Source of the DNA: Micromonospora luteifusca
Lineage (GTDB): Bacteria; Actinomycetota; Actinomycetes; Mycobacteriales; Micromonosporaceae
Direction of reading: 5' to 3'
Length of the DNA stretch: 64,000 nucleotides
Assembly (NCBI RefSeq): GCF_016907275.1
Contig: NZ_JAFBBP010000001.1
Span: 1,912,001-1,976,000 of the forward strand
Of this stretch, positions 44,291-52,851 are shown in pieces. The notes under the pieces are model-generated. The model saw only the letters and a program-made list of their open reading frames with translations, did not search any database and was not told where the DNA came from. How positions within the stretch are numbered: the first letter of the stretch is position 1; each line of letters opens with the position of its first letter. A program made the position numbers and the translations under genes.

Positions 44291-44992
44291 GTGACGCGCA
44301 TGGCGGAGCGCAGCGTGTTGGTGACCGGAGGTACCGGCGGGCTCGGCGGGGCGGTTGTCACCGCGTTCGTCGAGGCGGGCTGGCGGGTGGTCGTACCGGA
44401 GCGGCAGCCCCGACCCGGCTCGGACCCGGCGGCGGACGGGCTGGTCCGGCTGAGCGCGGACCTGAGCGATCCGGCGGGCGCGGCGCGTGCGGTCGAGGCC
44501 GCCGCCGGGGAGCCGGCCGCGCCACTGCGGGCGGTGGTCAACCTCGTCGGTGGGTACGCCAGCGGCGGACTGGTGCACGAGACGCCGATCGAGGAGTTCG
44601 AGCGGATGCTCACCCTCAACCTTCGGCCGACCTACCTGGTCACCCAGGCCGCGCTGCCCCACCTGGTGGCAGCCGGCGGCGGCGCGGTGGTCTGCGTCTC
44701 GGCCCGCGCGGCGGTCGCCCCCTTCCCCGGCGCGGCCGGCTACGTGACGGCCAAGGCGGCGGTGCTGGCCTTCGCCAACGCGGTCGCGGTGGAGTACCGG
44801 TCCCGCAACGTGCGCTGCAACACCGTGCTGCCCAGCGTCATCGACAGCCCGGCGAACCGGGCCGCCCAGCCGGACGCCGACCACTCCCGCTGGGTGGCCC
44901 CGGCGGAGATCGCGACGGTGATCCGATTCCTCGCGTCGACCGAGTCGGCCCCGACCAGCGGCGCCACCGTCCCGGTCTACGGTCGGGCCTGA
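44291..44992 (+). CDS. Short-chain dehydrogenase/reductase
   Basis: 233 residues from GTG 44291 with GGAGG 7 nt upstream. Classical SDR: VLVTGGTGGLGGAVVTAF, VVNLVGGYASGGL, Ser in CVSARAAVAPFP, catalytic YVTAK, and a C-terminal FLASTESAPTSGATVPVYG. Oxidoreductase of unknown substrate. Its last 16 bp overlap the convergent dTMP-kinase-like gene. Confidence 0.88.
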   Translation: MTRMAERSVLVTGGTGGLGGAVVTAFVEAGWRVVVPERQPRPGSDPAADGLVRLSADLSDPAGAARAVEAAAGEPAAPLRAVVNLVGGYASGGLVHETPIEEFERMLTLNLRPTYLVTQAALPHLVAAGGGAVVCVSARAAVAPFPGAAGYVTAKAAVLAFANAVAVEYRSRNVRCNTVLPSVIDSPANRAAQPDADHSRWVAPAEIATVIRFLASTESAPTSGATVPVYGRA

Positions 44993-45648
44993 GCCGTCAA
45001 CGAGCCACCATCATCCTGCGTCGTCCCGGGGGACGGCGGCAGCCAGGTTCCCAGGTACGCCTGGATCTGCTCGGTCACCTCCTGGGCTGGCCGGTCCGCG
45101 TCCACCAGCACGAAGCTCGGGTACTCGGGCAGGGCCCGGTAGGCGGTGTCCGCCGCGGTCAGCCAGCCCATCGTCTCGTGATCGGTGCCGCGCTCCTCGA
45201 TGCGCCGGTACGCCTCCGCCGGGTCGACGGTGAGGAGGAAGGTCACCTCCGGTGTCGGGAACAGCCGGTAGCCGGCCCGGGCGAGCCGCTCCCAGCGCTG
45301 CCCGCCGTTCGCCCGGATGCTCGCGTACTGGCAGGCCGAGTAGCGGTCCATCACTGCCGTCCGGCCGGTGAGCAGGCAACTGAGCAGGGCTGCGGCGATG
45401 GCGAGCCAGCGCAGCACGGACTCCACCGCCAGCACCCCGTCGCGCCCGACGAGCCGTTGTGCGTCGGGCCGCCCGAGTCGGTGGGCGAGGCGGGCGAGCC
45501 AACGACGCCCGCTGGCGTTGCGGCGGTATTTCGCGGGGCGGCCGGCGGCCGTCAGCGCGTCGGCCAGTCGGTGTGCCTGAGTGGTCTTGCCTGAACCGTC
45601 GATGCCGATCAGGGCGACGGTGCGCAAACGGGCCCTGCCGCGTCGCAT
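44977..45648 (-). CDS. dTMP kinase-like nucleotide kinase
   Basis: 223 residues from ATG 45648. P-loop IGIDGSGKTTQAHRLADALT near residue 15, AVMDRYSACQYASIRANGG (the DR..x(n) motif of thymidylate kinases), VTFLLTVDPAEAYRRIEERG. Longer and more divergent than housekeeping Tmk, so it may act on another nucleotide or a sugar. ATG 45693 is also in frame; TAACCT at 45670-45675 (minus strand) resembles a -10, which favours the shorter form. Confidence 0.82.
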   Translation of the reverse strand: MRRGRARLRTVALIGIDGSGKTTQAHRLADALTAAGRPAKYRRNASGRRWLARLAHRLGRPDAQRLVGRDGVLAVESVLRWLAIAAALLSCLLTGRTAVMDRYSACQYASIRANGGQRWERLARAGYRLFPTPEVTFLLTVDPAEAYRRIEERGTDHETMGWLTAADTAYRALPEYPSFVLVDADRPAQEVTEQIQAYLGTWLPPSPGTTQDDGGSLTAQARP

Positions 45649-45842
45649 CCCCGATGATCTGGCCACCCTCCACAGGTTATCCGACGCATGCATCTGGTCC
45701 GCGAGGTTTGCGGTGTTTCATCCCTGTTGACGCCCAACCGCGACAGAACCAGGTGTGGCCGACCGTAATGCCGGGTACCGGAGTCTGAAAGCCAACCGCC
45801 GTTCCACCGACAGACGACGCGACACGACGACGGGAGAACCAG

Positions 45843-46427
45843 ATGGCTGAGCACGGAGACGAGAGTCTGGTGCACACCCTCAAGAAGGTCGCCGCCGTGC
45901 TCAAGCAGTCCGAGATCCCGTTCGCCCTGGGCGGCAGCTTCGCCGTGTACGCCCACGGGGGCCACTCCAGTGAGCACGACGTCGACTTCCTGATCCGGGA
46001 GGCCGACGTGGAACAGGCGCTGGAGGCCCTGGTGGCCGCCGGCTTCGTCGCTCAGCGCCCACCGGAGGACTGGCTGGTCAAGGTCTTCGACGACGACCGG
46101 ATGGTGGACCTCATCCATCGGCCGATCGAGACACCGGTCACCGAGGAGACGTTCGCCGACACGGTCATCCGGCCGGTGGACGCGATCCACATGCCGGTCC
46201 TGTCCGCCACCCAGCTGATGGTGCACAAACTGCTCAGCTTCTCCCAGCACTACTGCGACTTCGCCCGCGGCCTGCCGCTGGCCCGGTCGCTGCGGGAGCA
46301 GATCGACTGGGAGCGGGTACGCAAGGAGACGCAGCACTCGCCGTACGCGGAGGCGTTCCTGGTGCTGCTGGACCGGCTGGAAGTGGTGCCGTCCGTCGGC
46401 ACCCAGCCAGGAGAGGGGACATCGTGA
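45843..46427 (+). CDS. Nucleotidyltransferase family protein
   Basis: 194 residues: LKKVAAVLKQSEIPFALGGS, FAVYAHGGHSSEHDVDFLIR carries GGS and the DxD metal motif of the NTase fold; a helical C-terminal half with LSATQLMVHKLLSFSQHYCD. Could be a tRNA- or protein-modifying or toxin-type NTase; not assignable. GTGA overlap with the BON gene. Confidence 0.85.
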   Translation: MAEHGDESLVHTLKKVAAVLKQSEIPFALGGSFAVYAHGGHSSEHDVDFLIREADVEQALEALVAAGFVAQRPPEDWLVKVFDDDRMVDLIHRPIETPVTEETFADTVIRPVDAIHMPVLSATQLMVHKLLSFSQHYCDFARGLPLARSLREQIDWERVRKETQHSPYAEAFLVLLDRLEVVPSVGTQPGEGTS

Positions 46428-46699
46428 CCCACCATCGCGACATCGGCGCCGGGCCACCGGACGAGTACGTCGAAGCGGAGATCCAGCGGCTGCTCGCCGA
46501 GGACCCCGCCGTCGCCGAACAAGGGATCACCGTGGTCCGACGAGACCGCGCCCTCGTGCTCTACGGCGAGGTGGAGAGCCCGCACCGGCGTGCGGAGATC
46601 CTGCGCCGGGTGTCCGAGCGCTTCCCTGACGTGCCGATCGCCAGCGACATCGGGGTGATCCGCGCCCAGGCGCCCACGGAGATCGAGCAACTGCCCTGA
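46424..46699 (+). CDS. BON domain protein
   Basis: 91 residues: EYVEAEIQRLLAEDPAVAEQ, VVRRDRALVLYGEVESPHRR, ILRRVSERFPDVPIASDIGV is one BON repeat. BON domains bind phospholipid or peptidoglycan, but no signal peptide is present. Translationally coupled to the NTase gene; the phosphoesterase follows after 10 bp. Confidence 0.85.
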   Translation: MTHHRDIGAGPPDEYVEAEIQRLLAEDPAVAEQGITVVRRDRALVLYGEVESPHRRAEILRRVSERFPDVPIASDIGVIRAQAPTEIEQLP

Positions 46700-46709
46700 G
46701 GGAGGTTCC

Positions 46710-47486
46710 ATGGTGATCCGGATCGCCGCTGTGGGTGACGTGCATCTGGACGAGGACGTGGTCGGCCGGTTCCGACCCGCGTTGGAAGAGTTGCCGGAGT
46801 GCGCCGACGTGCTGCTGCTGGCCGGGGACCTGACCCGGCACGGCACCGAGGCCGAGGCGCGCTGCGTGGCAGAGGAGTTCGGTGGGTTGGCCGTGCCGGT
46901 CGTGACCGTGCTGGGCAACCACGACCACCAGTGTGACCAGGTGCCGCAGGTGGTCAAGGTGCTCGAGGACGCGGGCATCACCGTGCTGGAGGGTAACGGC
47001 GTGGTGTTGGACTGCGCGGGTGGCCGGCTCGGCATCGCCGGCGTCAAGGGCTTCGGCGGTGGGTTCGCCGGGCGGTGCGCGAGCGACTTCGGCGAGCCGG
47101 AGATGAAGGCGTTCGTGCGGACCACCACCGACAGCGCGGACCGCCTCGGCGCGGCGCTGCGCTCACTGGACTGCGACATGCTGGTCGCGCTCACCCACTA
47201 CGCGCCGGTGCCGGACACGCTGGCCGGCGAACCGTTGGAGATCTACCCGTTCCTCGGGTCGTACCAGCTGGGGCAGGCGATCGACTCCGCGCCCACAGCG
47301 CTGGCCCTGCACGGGCACGCGCATGCCGGCACCGAGCGCGGCACGACCCCCGGCGGGATACGCGTCCGCAACGTCGCGCACCCGGTGATCAAGCAGGCGT
47401 ACAGCGTCTTCCACGTTGGCGATCAACTCGACACCGACCAGGTTTCCCCGCTCGGCCCGTCGGGTACCCAGAGGTCATGGAGCTGA
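46710..47486 (+). CDS. Calcineurin-like metallophosphoesterase
   Basis: 258 residues. Metal motifs GDVHLDED (GDxH), LLLAGDLTRHG (GDxx), VLGNHDHQ (GNHD), ALTHYAPV (H) and ALHGHAHAG (GHxH). Probably hydrolyses a phosphodiester or cyclic nucleotide; unassigned. Third gene of the NTase-BON-phosphoesterase operon; its end overlaps the next small gene by 10 bp. Confidence 0.92.
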   Translation: MVIRIAAVGDVHLDEDVVGRFRPALEELPECADVLLLAGDLTRHGTEAEARCVAEEFGGLAVPVVTVLGNHDHQCDQVPQVVKVLEDAGITVLEGNGVVLDCAGGRLGIAGVKGFGGGFAGRCASDFGEPEMKAFVRTTTDSADRLGAALRSLDCDMLVALTHYAPVPDTLAGEPLEIYPFLGSYQLGQAIDSAPTALALHGHAHAGTERGTTPGGIRVRNVAHPVIKQAYSVFHVGDQLDTDQVSPLGPSGTQRSWS

Positions 47487-47623
47487 TTCTTTGGATTATC
47501 GCAGTCGTACTCGTGGTCGCCGGCATCCTTGCGCTGTTCCGCCGGCAGATCCTGTGGGGCATCGTCCTCATCGTCGTCGGGCTGTTGGTCGGCCCGACTG
47601 GTGTCAGCATCTTCACCAATTGA
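47477..47623 (+). CDS. GPGG-motif-type small membrane protein (GPTG variant)
   Basis: 48 residues, MELILWIIAVVLVVAGILAL then RRQILWGIVLIVVGLLVG and PTGVSIFTN: two membrane helices with a charged turn. From memory, actinobacterial GPGG-motif small membrane proteins have this length and end in GPGGVSI; here the motif is GPTG. ATG 47477 lies inside the 3' end of the phosphoesterase gene. Confidence 0.72.
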   Translation: MELILWIIAVVLVVAGILALFRRQILWGIVLIVVGLLVGPTGVSIFTN

Positions 47624-47780
47624 CGTCCGCACCTTGTAACACCGGGACCCGCCGGGGTCGCCGCGGCCAGAGCTTCGTCCTCCCGACAGGAGCGCCGGTC
47701 GCAGCGGCCCCGGCGCTGTTCGTCCGCATCCTCGGCCGTTCCCGAGTTTGACCCCTCCGGCAAGCGGAAATATCGCGAAC

Positions 47781-48275
47781 ATGGAGACAGCGCAGAAAAC
47801 GGGAGCCAACTCCGCCCGGCGGTCCTGGTGGGCGCTCGTCGGCTTCGCTGCGGCCGTCTTCGTCGCGGCCGCGATCGGCGGGCTGGGGGTGCAGGGCACC
47901 ACCGACGAGTACGCGACCCTGCGACAACCCGACTGGGCGCCGCCGTCGTGGCTTTTCGGCCCGGTCTGGTCGCTGCTCTATGTGCTGATCGCGGTGGCCG
48001 GCTGGCTGGTGTGGCGCCGGGTCGGCTTCTCTTCCGCCCTCTGGGCGTGGGCTGCCCAACTGGTGCTCAACGCGATCTGGACCCCGCTGTTCTTCGGCGC
48101 GGGGCAGTACGGGCTGGCGTTCGCCGAGATCGTGGTGATGTGGCTGGCGATCGGGCTCACCGTGGTGCTTTTCGCCCGGGTGTCCCGGGTCGCGGCCGCG
48201 CTGATGCTGCCCTACTGGGCCTGGGTCACCTTCGCCGCCGCACTGAACCTGTCGATCTGGCGGCTCAACTCCTGA
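47781..48275 (+). CDS. TspO/MBR family protein
   Basis: 164 residues, five membrane helices. Signature WAPPSWLFGPVWSLLYVLIA near residue 55 and LVLNAIWTPLFFGAGQYGLA define TspO, an outer- or inner-membrane tryptophan-rich protein binding porphyrins and related ligands. ATG 47781 follows a short in-frame extension from 47748 that lacks homology. No clear RBS. Confidence 0.92.
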   Translation: METAQKTGANSARRSWWALVGFAAAVFVAAAIGGLGVQGTTDEYATLRQPDWAPPSWLFGPVWSLLYVLIAVAGWLVWRRVGFSSALWAWAAQLVLNAIWTPLFFGAGQYGLAFAEIVVMWLAIGLTVVLFARVSRVAAALMLPYWAWVTFAAALNLSIWRLNS

Positions 48276-48283
48276 CCGAGGGG

Positions 48284-48317
48284 TCTCCGGCGAGCGGCCG
48301 CCCGCCCGCCGGAGACC
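48284..48317. terminator. Hairpin between convergent tspO and M23 genes
   Basis: GTCTCCGGCG (48284-48293) pairs with CGCCGGAGAC (48308-48317), 14-nt loop. Shared by the two convergent genes. Confidence 0.7.
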
Positions 48318-48332
48318 ATCGTCGTTCCGCCC

Positions 48333-49106
48333 TCAGCAGCGGGGGACGTTCGGGATGTAGCCGTCGTGCCCGGTGTACACATACGCGTCGGCGATGAACC
48401 GACCGGAGCCGATCCGGTCCCAGATCGAGCTGGTGCCGTACGTGCCGGTGACCGTGGTGCCACTGGTCTGGCAGGCGATGGTCACCCGGGTGCCGTCGGC
48501 GACGGTGCCCACCGAGGCGTACCCGGTGCCGGGGCCGGAACGGACGGTCAATGGGGTGCCGCTGGTGTCGACCGTGCCGTTGCCGCTGCCCGAGGAGCAG
48601 CCGTTGTTGCTGCTGTAGCTCTTGCTGCCCCAGTACAGGGCGAGGGTGCCGTTGAACCGGACCTGGATGTCGTTGCCGTTGAGGCGCTGCTCGTAGTGCA
48701 GGTGTGGCCCGGTCGAGCCGCCGGTGCTGCCGACCCAGCCGAGCACCTTGCCGTAGGCGACCGTCTGCCCGACCGAGACGTTGAAGCCGTTGAGGTGGGC
48801 GTAGTAGGTGCTGTAACCGCCCCCATGGTTGATCCGCACGTACTTGCCGTAGCTGGTGCCGCCGAGGTCGGTCACCCGGTCGACGGTGCCGGGGGCGCTG
48901 GCCACCACCGGGTCACCGAGATCGTCGGTGCGGTTGAAGTCGACGGCGTACGCCGGGCTGTGATCCGACCTGGTCTGCCCGGACCAGGACTGGCCGCACG
49001 GGAACGGCACCTTGAACGTCGGCGCGGCCAGGGCCGGGCTCGCCGGCGTCAGTACTCCCGCGACGAGCAGACCCGTCGCCAACAGGCTGATCCACCGCTT
49101 ACGCAT
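48333..49106 (-). CDS. Secreted M23 peptidase-like/SH3 domain protein
   Basis: 257 residues. Signal peptide WISLLATGLLVAGVLTPASP; an M23 (LytM) fold with HSPAYAVDFNR, VRINHGGGYSTYYAHLNG and PHLHYEQ (HxH), then a Gly/Ser linker and a bacterial SH3 domain (TPLTVRSGPGTGYASVGTVA, DGTRVTIACQTSG). The first ligand block is HxxxxxxD rather than the usual HxxxD, so activity is uncertain. AGGAGG lies upstream of ATG 49106. Confidence 0.88.
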   Translation of the reverse strand: MRKRWISLLATGLLVAGVLTPASPALAAPTFKVPFPCGQSWSGQTRSDHSPAYAVDFNRTDDLGDPVVASAPGTVDRVTDLGGTSYGKYVRINHGGGYSTYYAHLNGFNVSVGQTVAYGKVLGWVGSTGGSTGPHLHYEQRLNGNDIQVRFNGTLALYWGSKSYSSNNGCSSGSGNGTVDTSGTPLTVRSGPGTGYASVGTVADGTRVTIACQTSGTTVTGTYGTSSIWDRIGSGRFIADAYVYTGHDGYIPNVPRC

Positions 49107-49273
49107 GCAGCTCCTCCTATGTTGAAAACCTTCGATGAGGTGCGCTCAGCCTGACAGATATCGCCAATCTTCGAAAGGGCCCGAGATCCGGTCCGGGAGC
49201 GCGCCCACGAGGCGGCCCCGAGGTTTCCGGATTGTTACTCGCTCGTGTCTGACTGGGGGTGGACCGGATCGGA

Positions 49274-49287
49274 TGCAAGCGCTTACA
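49274..49287. promoter_or_regulatory. LacI-family operator upstream of the sugar ABC operon
   Basis: TGCAAGCGCTTACA is a near-perfect palindrome centred on AGCGCT, the form recognised by LacI-type regulators of alpha-glucoside genes (AglR/MalR-like). It is 70 bp upstream of the binding-protein start. Confidence 0.7.
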
Positions 49288-49356
49288 TGTGTGCACGCCC
49301 AATCGGACCGGCGACGGGTCACCAGCACGACCGCGCCGGCTAGGAAGGAGGACGGC

Positions 49357-50700
49357 ATGGCGGTCTTTACCAGACCACGCCAGGCCTTCGTGATCGCCGG
49401 TGTACTCGGGCTGGCGCTCAGCGCCACCGCTTGCGGTACCGGCGACGACAAGAAGAGCAACAACGCGGGCTCCGCGGAGTGCGCCGCATACGACAAGTAC
49501 GAGGGCCACGACGGCAAGAAGGTCTCCATCTACGCGTCCATCCGTGACGCCGAGGCCGACCTGCTCAGGACCTCGTGGAAGGCGTTCGAGGACTGCACCG
49601 GCATCGAGATCGACTATGAGGGCAACGCCGAGTTCGAGGCGCAGCTCCCGGTCCGGGTCGACGGCGGCAACGCGCCCGACCTGGCCTTCGTGCCCCAGCC
49701 GGGTCTGGTCAAGCGGTTCGCCGACGCCGGCAAGCTGAAGTCCCTCGGGGCCGACACCAAGACCATGGCCGAGCAGAACCTGCCGGCCGACTGGCTGAAG
49801 TATGGCACCGTCAACGGCACCCTCTACGGCGTGCCGCTCGGCGCCAACGTGAAGTCCTTCGTCTGGTACTCGCCGAAGCTCTTCAAGGAGAAGGGCTGGA
49901 CGGTCCCGACCAGCTGGGACGACCTGATCAAGCTCAGCGACACGATCGCCGCGAGCGGCATCAAGCCGTGGTGCGCCGGCATCGAGTCCGGTGACGCCAC
50001 CGGCTGGCCGGCCACGGACTGGATCGAGGACGTGATCCTGCGTACGCAGGGTCCCGAGGTCTACGACCAGTGGACCACCCACGCCATCCCGTTCAACGAC
50101 CCGCGGATCGTCGACGCGGTCAACCGGGCCGGCACGATCCTGAAGAACGAGAAGTACATGAACGGCGGCTTCGGCGGCGTGAAGAGCATCGGCACCACCG
50201 CCTTCGGTGAGGCCGGACTGCCCGTCACCACCGGCAAGTGCGCCATGCACCGGCAGGCGTCCTTCTACGCCAACCAGTTCCCCGAGGGCACCAAGGTGGC
50301 CGAGGACGGTGACGCGTTCGCGTTCTACTTCCCGGCCATCGACACGGCCAAGGGCAAGCCGGTGCTCGGCGCGGGCGAGTTCGTCGTCGGGTACACCGAC
50401 CGCCCCGAGGTGCAGGCGGTGCAGACGTACCTCGCCTCCAGCGAGTACGTCAACAGCCGCGCGAAGCTCGGCAACTGGGTCACGGCGAACAACAAGCTGG
50501 ACATCGCCAACGTCGCCAGCCCGATCGACAAGCTCTCCGTCCAGATCCTCCAGGACAAGAGCGGCGTCTTCCGCTTCGACGGATCCGACCTGATGCCGGC
50601 CGCGGTCGGCGCGGGGACGTTCTGGAAGGGCATGGTCGAGTGGATCAACGGCAAGGACACCGCGTCGGTGCTCCAGGGCATCGAGAGCAGCTGGAAGTGA
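49357..50700 (+). CDS. Sugar ABC transporter substrate-binding lipoprotein
   Basis: 447 residues. Lipobox LGLALSATAC; mature type I (MalE-like) binding protein with VDGGNAPDLAFVPQPGLVKR, YGTVNGTLYGVPLGANVKSF, WTVPTSWDDLIKLSDTIAAS, GKCAMHRQASFYANQFPEGT. Likely an alpha-glucoside (maltose/trehalose/isomaltose) receptor, because the same locus has a GH13 glucosidase. ATG 49357 with AGGAAGGAGG. Confidence 0.93.
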   Translation: MAVFTRPRQAFVIAGVLGLALSATACGTGDDKKSNNAGSAECAAYDKYEGHDGKKVSIYASIRDAEADLLRTSWKAFEDCTGIEIDYEGNAEFEAQLPVRVDGGNAPDLAFVPQPGLVKRFADAGKLKSLGADTKTMAEQNLPADWLKYGTVNGTLYGVPLGANVKSFVWYSPKLFKEKGWTVPTSWDDLIKLSDTIAASGIKPWCAGIESGDATGWPATDWIEDVILRTQGPEVYDQWTTHAIPFNDPRIVDAVNRAGTILKNEKYMNGGFGGVKSIGTTAFGEAGLPVTTGKCAMHRQASFYANQFPEGTKVAEDGDAFAFYFPAIDTAKGKPVLGAGEFVVGYTDRPEVQAVQTYLASSEYVNSRAKLGNWVTANNKLDIANVASPIDKLSVQILQDKSGVFRFDGSDLMPAAVGAGTFWKGMVEWINGKDTASVLQGIESSWK

Positions 50701-50706
50701 TCTGAG

Positions 50707-50742
50707 CGGTGGGCCGGTCCGCACCCGCGGGCCGGCCCACCG
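50707..50742 (+). terminator. Intercistronic stem-loop after the binding-protein gene
   Basis: CGGTGGGCCGG (50707-50717) and CCGGCCCACCG (50732-50742), 11-bp perfect stem. In the 66-bp gap before permease 1; such hairpins usually stabilise the binding-protein mRNA and reduce readthrough. Confidence 0.65.
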
Positions 50743-50766
50743 GCTGATCTGGACCTGGGAGGGTCG

Positions 50767-51813
50767 ATGGAGTTCGACTTCGCGGAGGAACAGCCGAAGT
50801 TCCTCATGCTGATGTACGGGCTGATCGCTTTCGTCGTGGTGGTGGGCGGTCTGCTCCTGCTTCTCGACGTGGTGCCGGCCTGGTTCGCACGGCGCCGGGA
50901 GGCGCAGCTGGTCACCGCGTCTGCCAGCGGCGCCCCGCTCCCCCGCCGACGCAGCAAGGGGGAGGGACTCTTCGCGCTCTTCTTCCTGCTGCCGACGCTG
51001 CTACTACTCACGGTCGGGTTGGTCGTTCCGGCCATCCGCACCACGCTGCTCTCCTTCATGGACGCGGGCAGCACCAACTGGGTGGGGCTGCGAAACTACG
51101 GCTGGATGTTCTCCGACGACTCGATCGTCCGGGTCCTGATCAACACCCTGGTCTGGGTCGTTCTGGTCCCGCTGATCGCGACCGGGTTCGGCCTCATCTA
51201 CGCCGTACTGGTGGACAAGGCCCGGTTCGAGTCGGTGGCCAAGTCACTGATCTTCCTGCCGATGGCCATCTCCTTCGTCGGCGCGAGCATCATCTGGAAG
51301 TTCGTCTACGCCTACCGCGGTGAGGGCGACCAGATCGGTCTGCTCAACCAGATCGTGGTCAGCCTGGGCGGTGAGCCGAAGCAGTGGCTGCTGGAATCAC
51401 CCCTGAACACGCTGCTGCTGATCGTCATCATGGTCTGGATCCAGGCCGGCTTCGCCATGGTGGTGCTCTCCGCCGCGATCAAGGCGATCCCCGGCGACAT
51501 CGTCGAAGCCGCCCGGCTCGACGGCGTCAGCCCGTGGCAGATGTTCTGGCAGATCACCATGCCGAGCATCCGACCGGCGCTGATCGTCGTGGTGGTGACA
51601 CTCACGATCGCCACGCTCAAGGTCTTCGACATCGTCCGGACCGCGACCAACGGCAACTACGACACCAGCGTGATCGCCAGCGAGATGTACAACCAAGCCT
51701 TCCGGTACGGCCAGAACGGGCAGGGCTCCGCACTCGCGGTCTTCCTCTTCATCCTGGTCATCCCGGTCGTGATCTACCAGATTCGCAACCTCCGTCAACA
51801 GCGGGAGGGCTGA
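50767..51813 (+). CDS. Sugar ABC transporter permease (MalF-like)
   Basis: 348 residues, N-terminal extra membrane helix (residues 12-40), then a MalF-type core with six helices. The EAA loop EAARLDGVSPWQMFWQITMP contacts the ATPase. Permease 2 starts 1 bp after the stop. No ATPase gene nearby; a shared MsiK-type ATPase is expected in actinobacteria. Confidence 0.93.
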   Translation: MEFDFAEEQPKFLMLMYGLIAFVVVVGGLLLLLDVVPAWFARRREAQLVTASASGAPLPRRRSKGEGLFALFFLLPTLLLLTVGLVVPAIRTTLLSFMDAGSTNWVGLRNYGWMFSDDSIVRVLINTLVWVVLVPLIATGFGLIYAVLVDKARFESVAKSLIFLPMAISFVGASIIWKFVYAYRGEGDQIGLLNQIVVSLGGEPKQWLLESPLNTLLLIVIMVWIQAGFAMVVLSAAIKAIPGDIVEAARLDGVSPWQMFWQITMPSIRPALIVVVVTLTIATLKVFDIVRTATNGNYDTSVIASEMYNQAFRYGQNGQGSALAVFLFILVIPVVIYQIRNLRQQREG

Positions 51814-51814
51814 G

Positions 51815-52783
51815 ATGACGACCGCAACTCCGACCGTCGCCGTCGGCACCCAGAAGACCGACGGCACCCCGTCCACCACCGCCGGCCGGGTCCGTAAGCG
51901 GTTGAACAGCCGCACCGCGACGCTGGTCTCGATCGTCATCGCGGTGGTCTGGACCATCCCGACCTTCGGTCTGCTCATCTCCTCCCTCCGGCCGGAGGAC
52001 GAGATCAAGACGACCGGTTGGTGGACGGCGTTCACCAACCCACAGTTCACGCTGGAGAACTACCAGCAGGTCCTCTTCGGCCGGTCGTCGTCCTCCGGGC
52101 AGCTCGCCAGCTACTTCATCAACTCGCTGGCGATCACCGTCCCGTCGGTGCTCTTCCCGCTCGCCTTCGCATCCCTCGCCGCGTACGCGCTGGCCTGGAT
52201 AAAGTTCCGCGGCCGGGACTGGCTCTACATCGCGATCTTCGCGTTGCAGATCGTCCCGCTGCAGATGGCCCTGGTGCCGCTGCTGAAGTTCTTCTCCACA
52301 GGCGTCACCCTCGGCGGCGTCACCCTGATGCCGGCCTGGGACCTGGTCGACGAGCAGAAGTTCGCCCAGGTGTGGTTCGCGCACACCTGCTTCGCACTCC
52401 CGTTCGCCGTCTTCCTGCTGCACAACTTCATCTCGCAGCTGCCCGGGGACCTGATGGAGGCGGCCCGGGTCGACGGGGCCACCCACCCGAAGATCTTCCG
52501 CACCATCGTGCTGCCGCTGATCACCCCGGCGCTGGCCGCCTTCGGCATCTTCCAGTTCCTCTGGGTCTGGAACGACCTGCTGGTGGCACTGATCTTCGCC
52601 GGCGGCGGCAACGAGACCGCCCCGCTCACCGTCCGGCTCGCCGAGATGGCCGGCACCCGGGGCAACGAGTGGCAGCGGTTGACCGCGGGCGCGTTCGTCT
52701 CCATCGTCGTACCGCTCATTGTCTTCCTGTCCCTGCAGCGCTTCTTCGTGCGAGGTCTGCTCGCCGGCAGCGTCAAGGGCTGA
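51815..52783 (+). CDS. Sugar ABC transporter permease (MalG-like)
   Basis: 322 residues, six membrane helices starting TLVSIVIAVVWTIPTFGLLI. The EAA loop is EAARVDGATHPKIFRTIVLP, and LWVWNDLLVALIF is the classic MalG C-terminal helix. It partners the MalF-like permease. Confidence 0.94.
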   Translation: MTTATPTVAVGTQKTDGTPSTTAGRVRKRLNSRTATLVSIVIAVVWTIPTFGLLISSLRPEDEIKTTGWWTAFTNPQFTLENYQQVLFGRSSSSGQLASYFINSLAITVPSVLFPLAFASLAAYALAWIKFRGRDWLYIAIFALQIVPLQMALVPLLKFFSTGVTLGGVTLMPAWDLVDEQKFAQVWFAHTCFALPFAVFLLHNFISQLPGDLMEAARVDGATHPKIFRTIVLPLITPALAAFGIFQFLWVWNDLLVALIFAGGGNETAPLTVRLAEMAGTRGNEWQRLTAGAFVSIVVPLIVFLSLQRFFVRGLLAGSVKG

Positions 52784-52786
52784 CCC

Positions 52787-52830
52787 GCTCGTCCACCGTC
52801 GCCCGGCCCCTCGGGCGGCGGTGGACGAGC
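52787..52830 (+). terminator. Strong hairpin between permease 2 and the LacI regulator
   Basis: GCTCGTCCACCG-t-CGCCCG (52787-52805) and CGGGCG-g-CGGTGGACGAGC (52812-52830); 18 pairs with one mismatch, 6-nt loop. It begins 3 bp after the permease stop. Confidence 0.8.
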
Positions 52831-52851
52831 CGGGCACCGAGCGGGGGAAGC

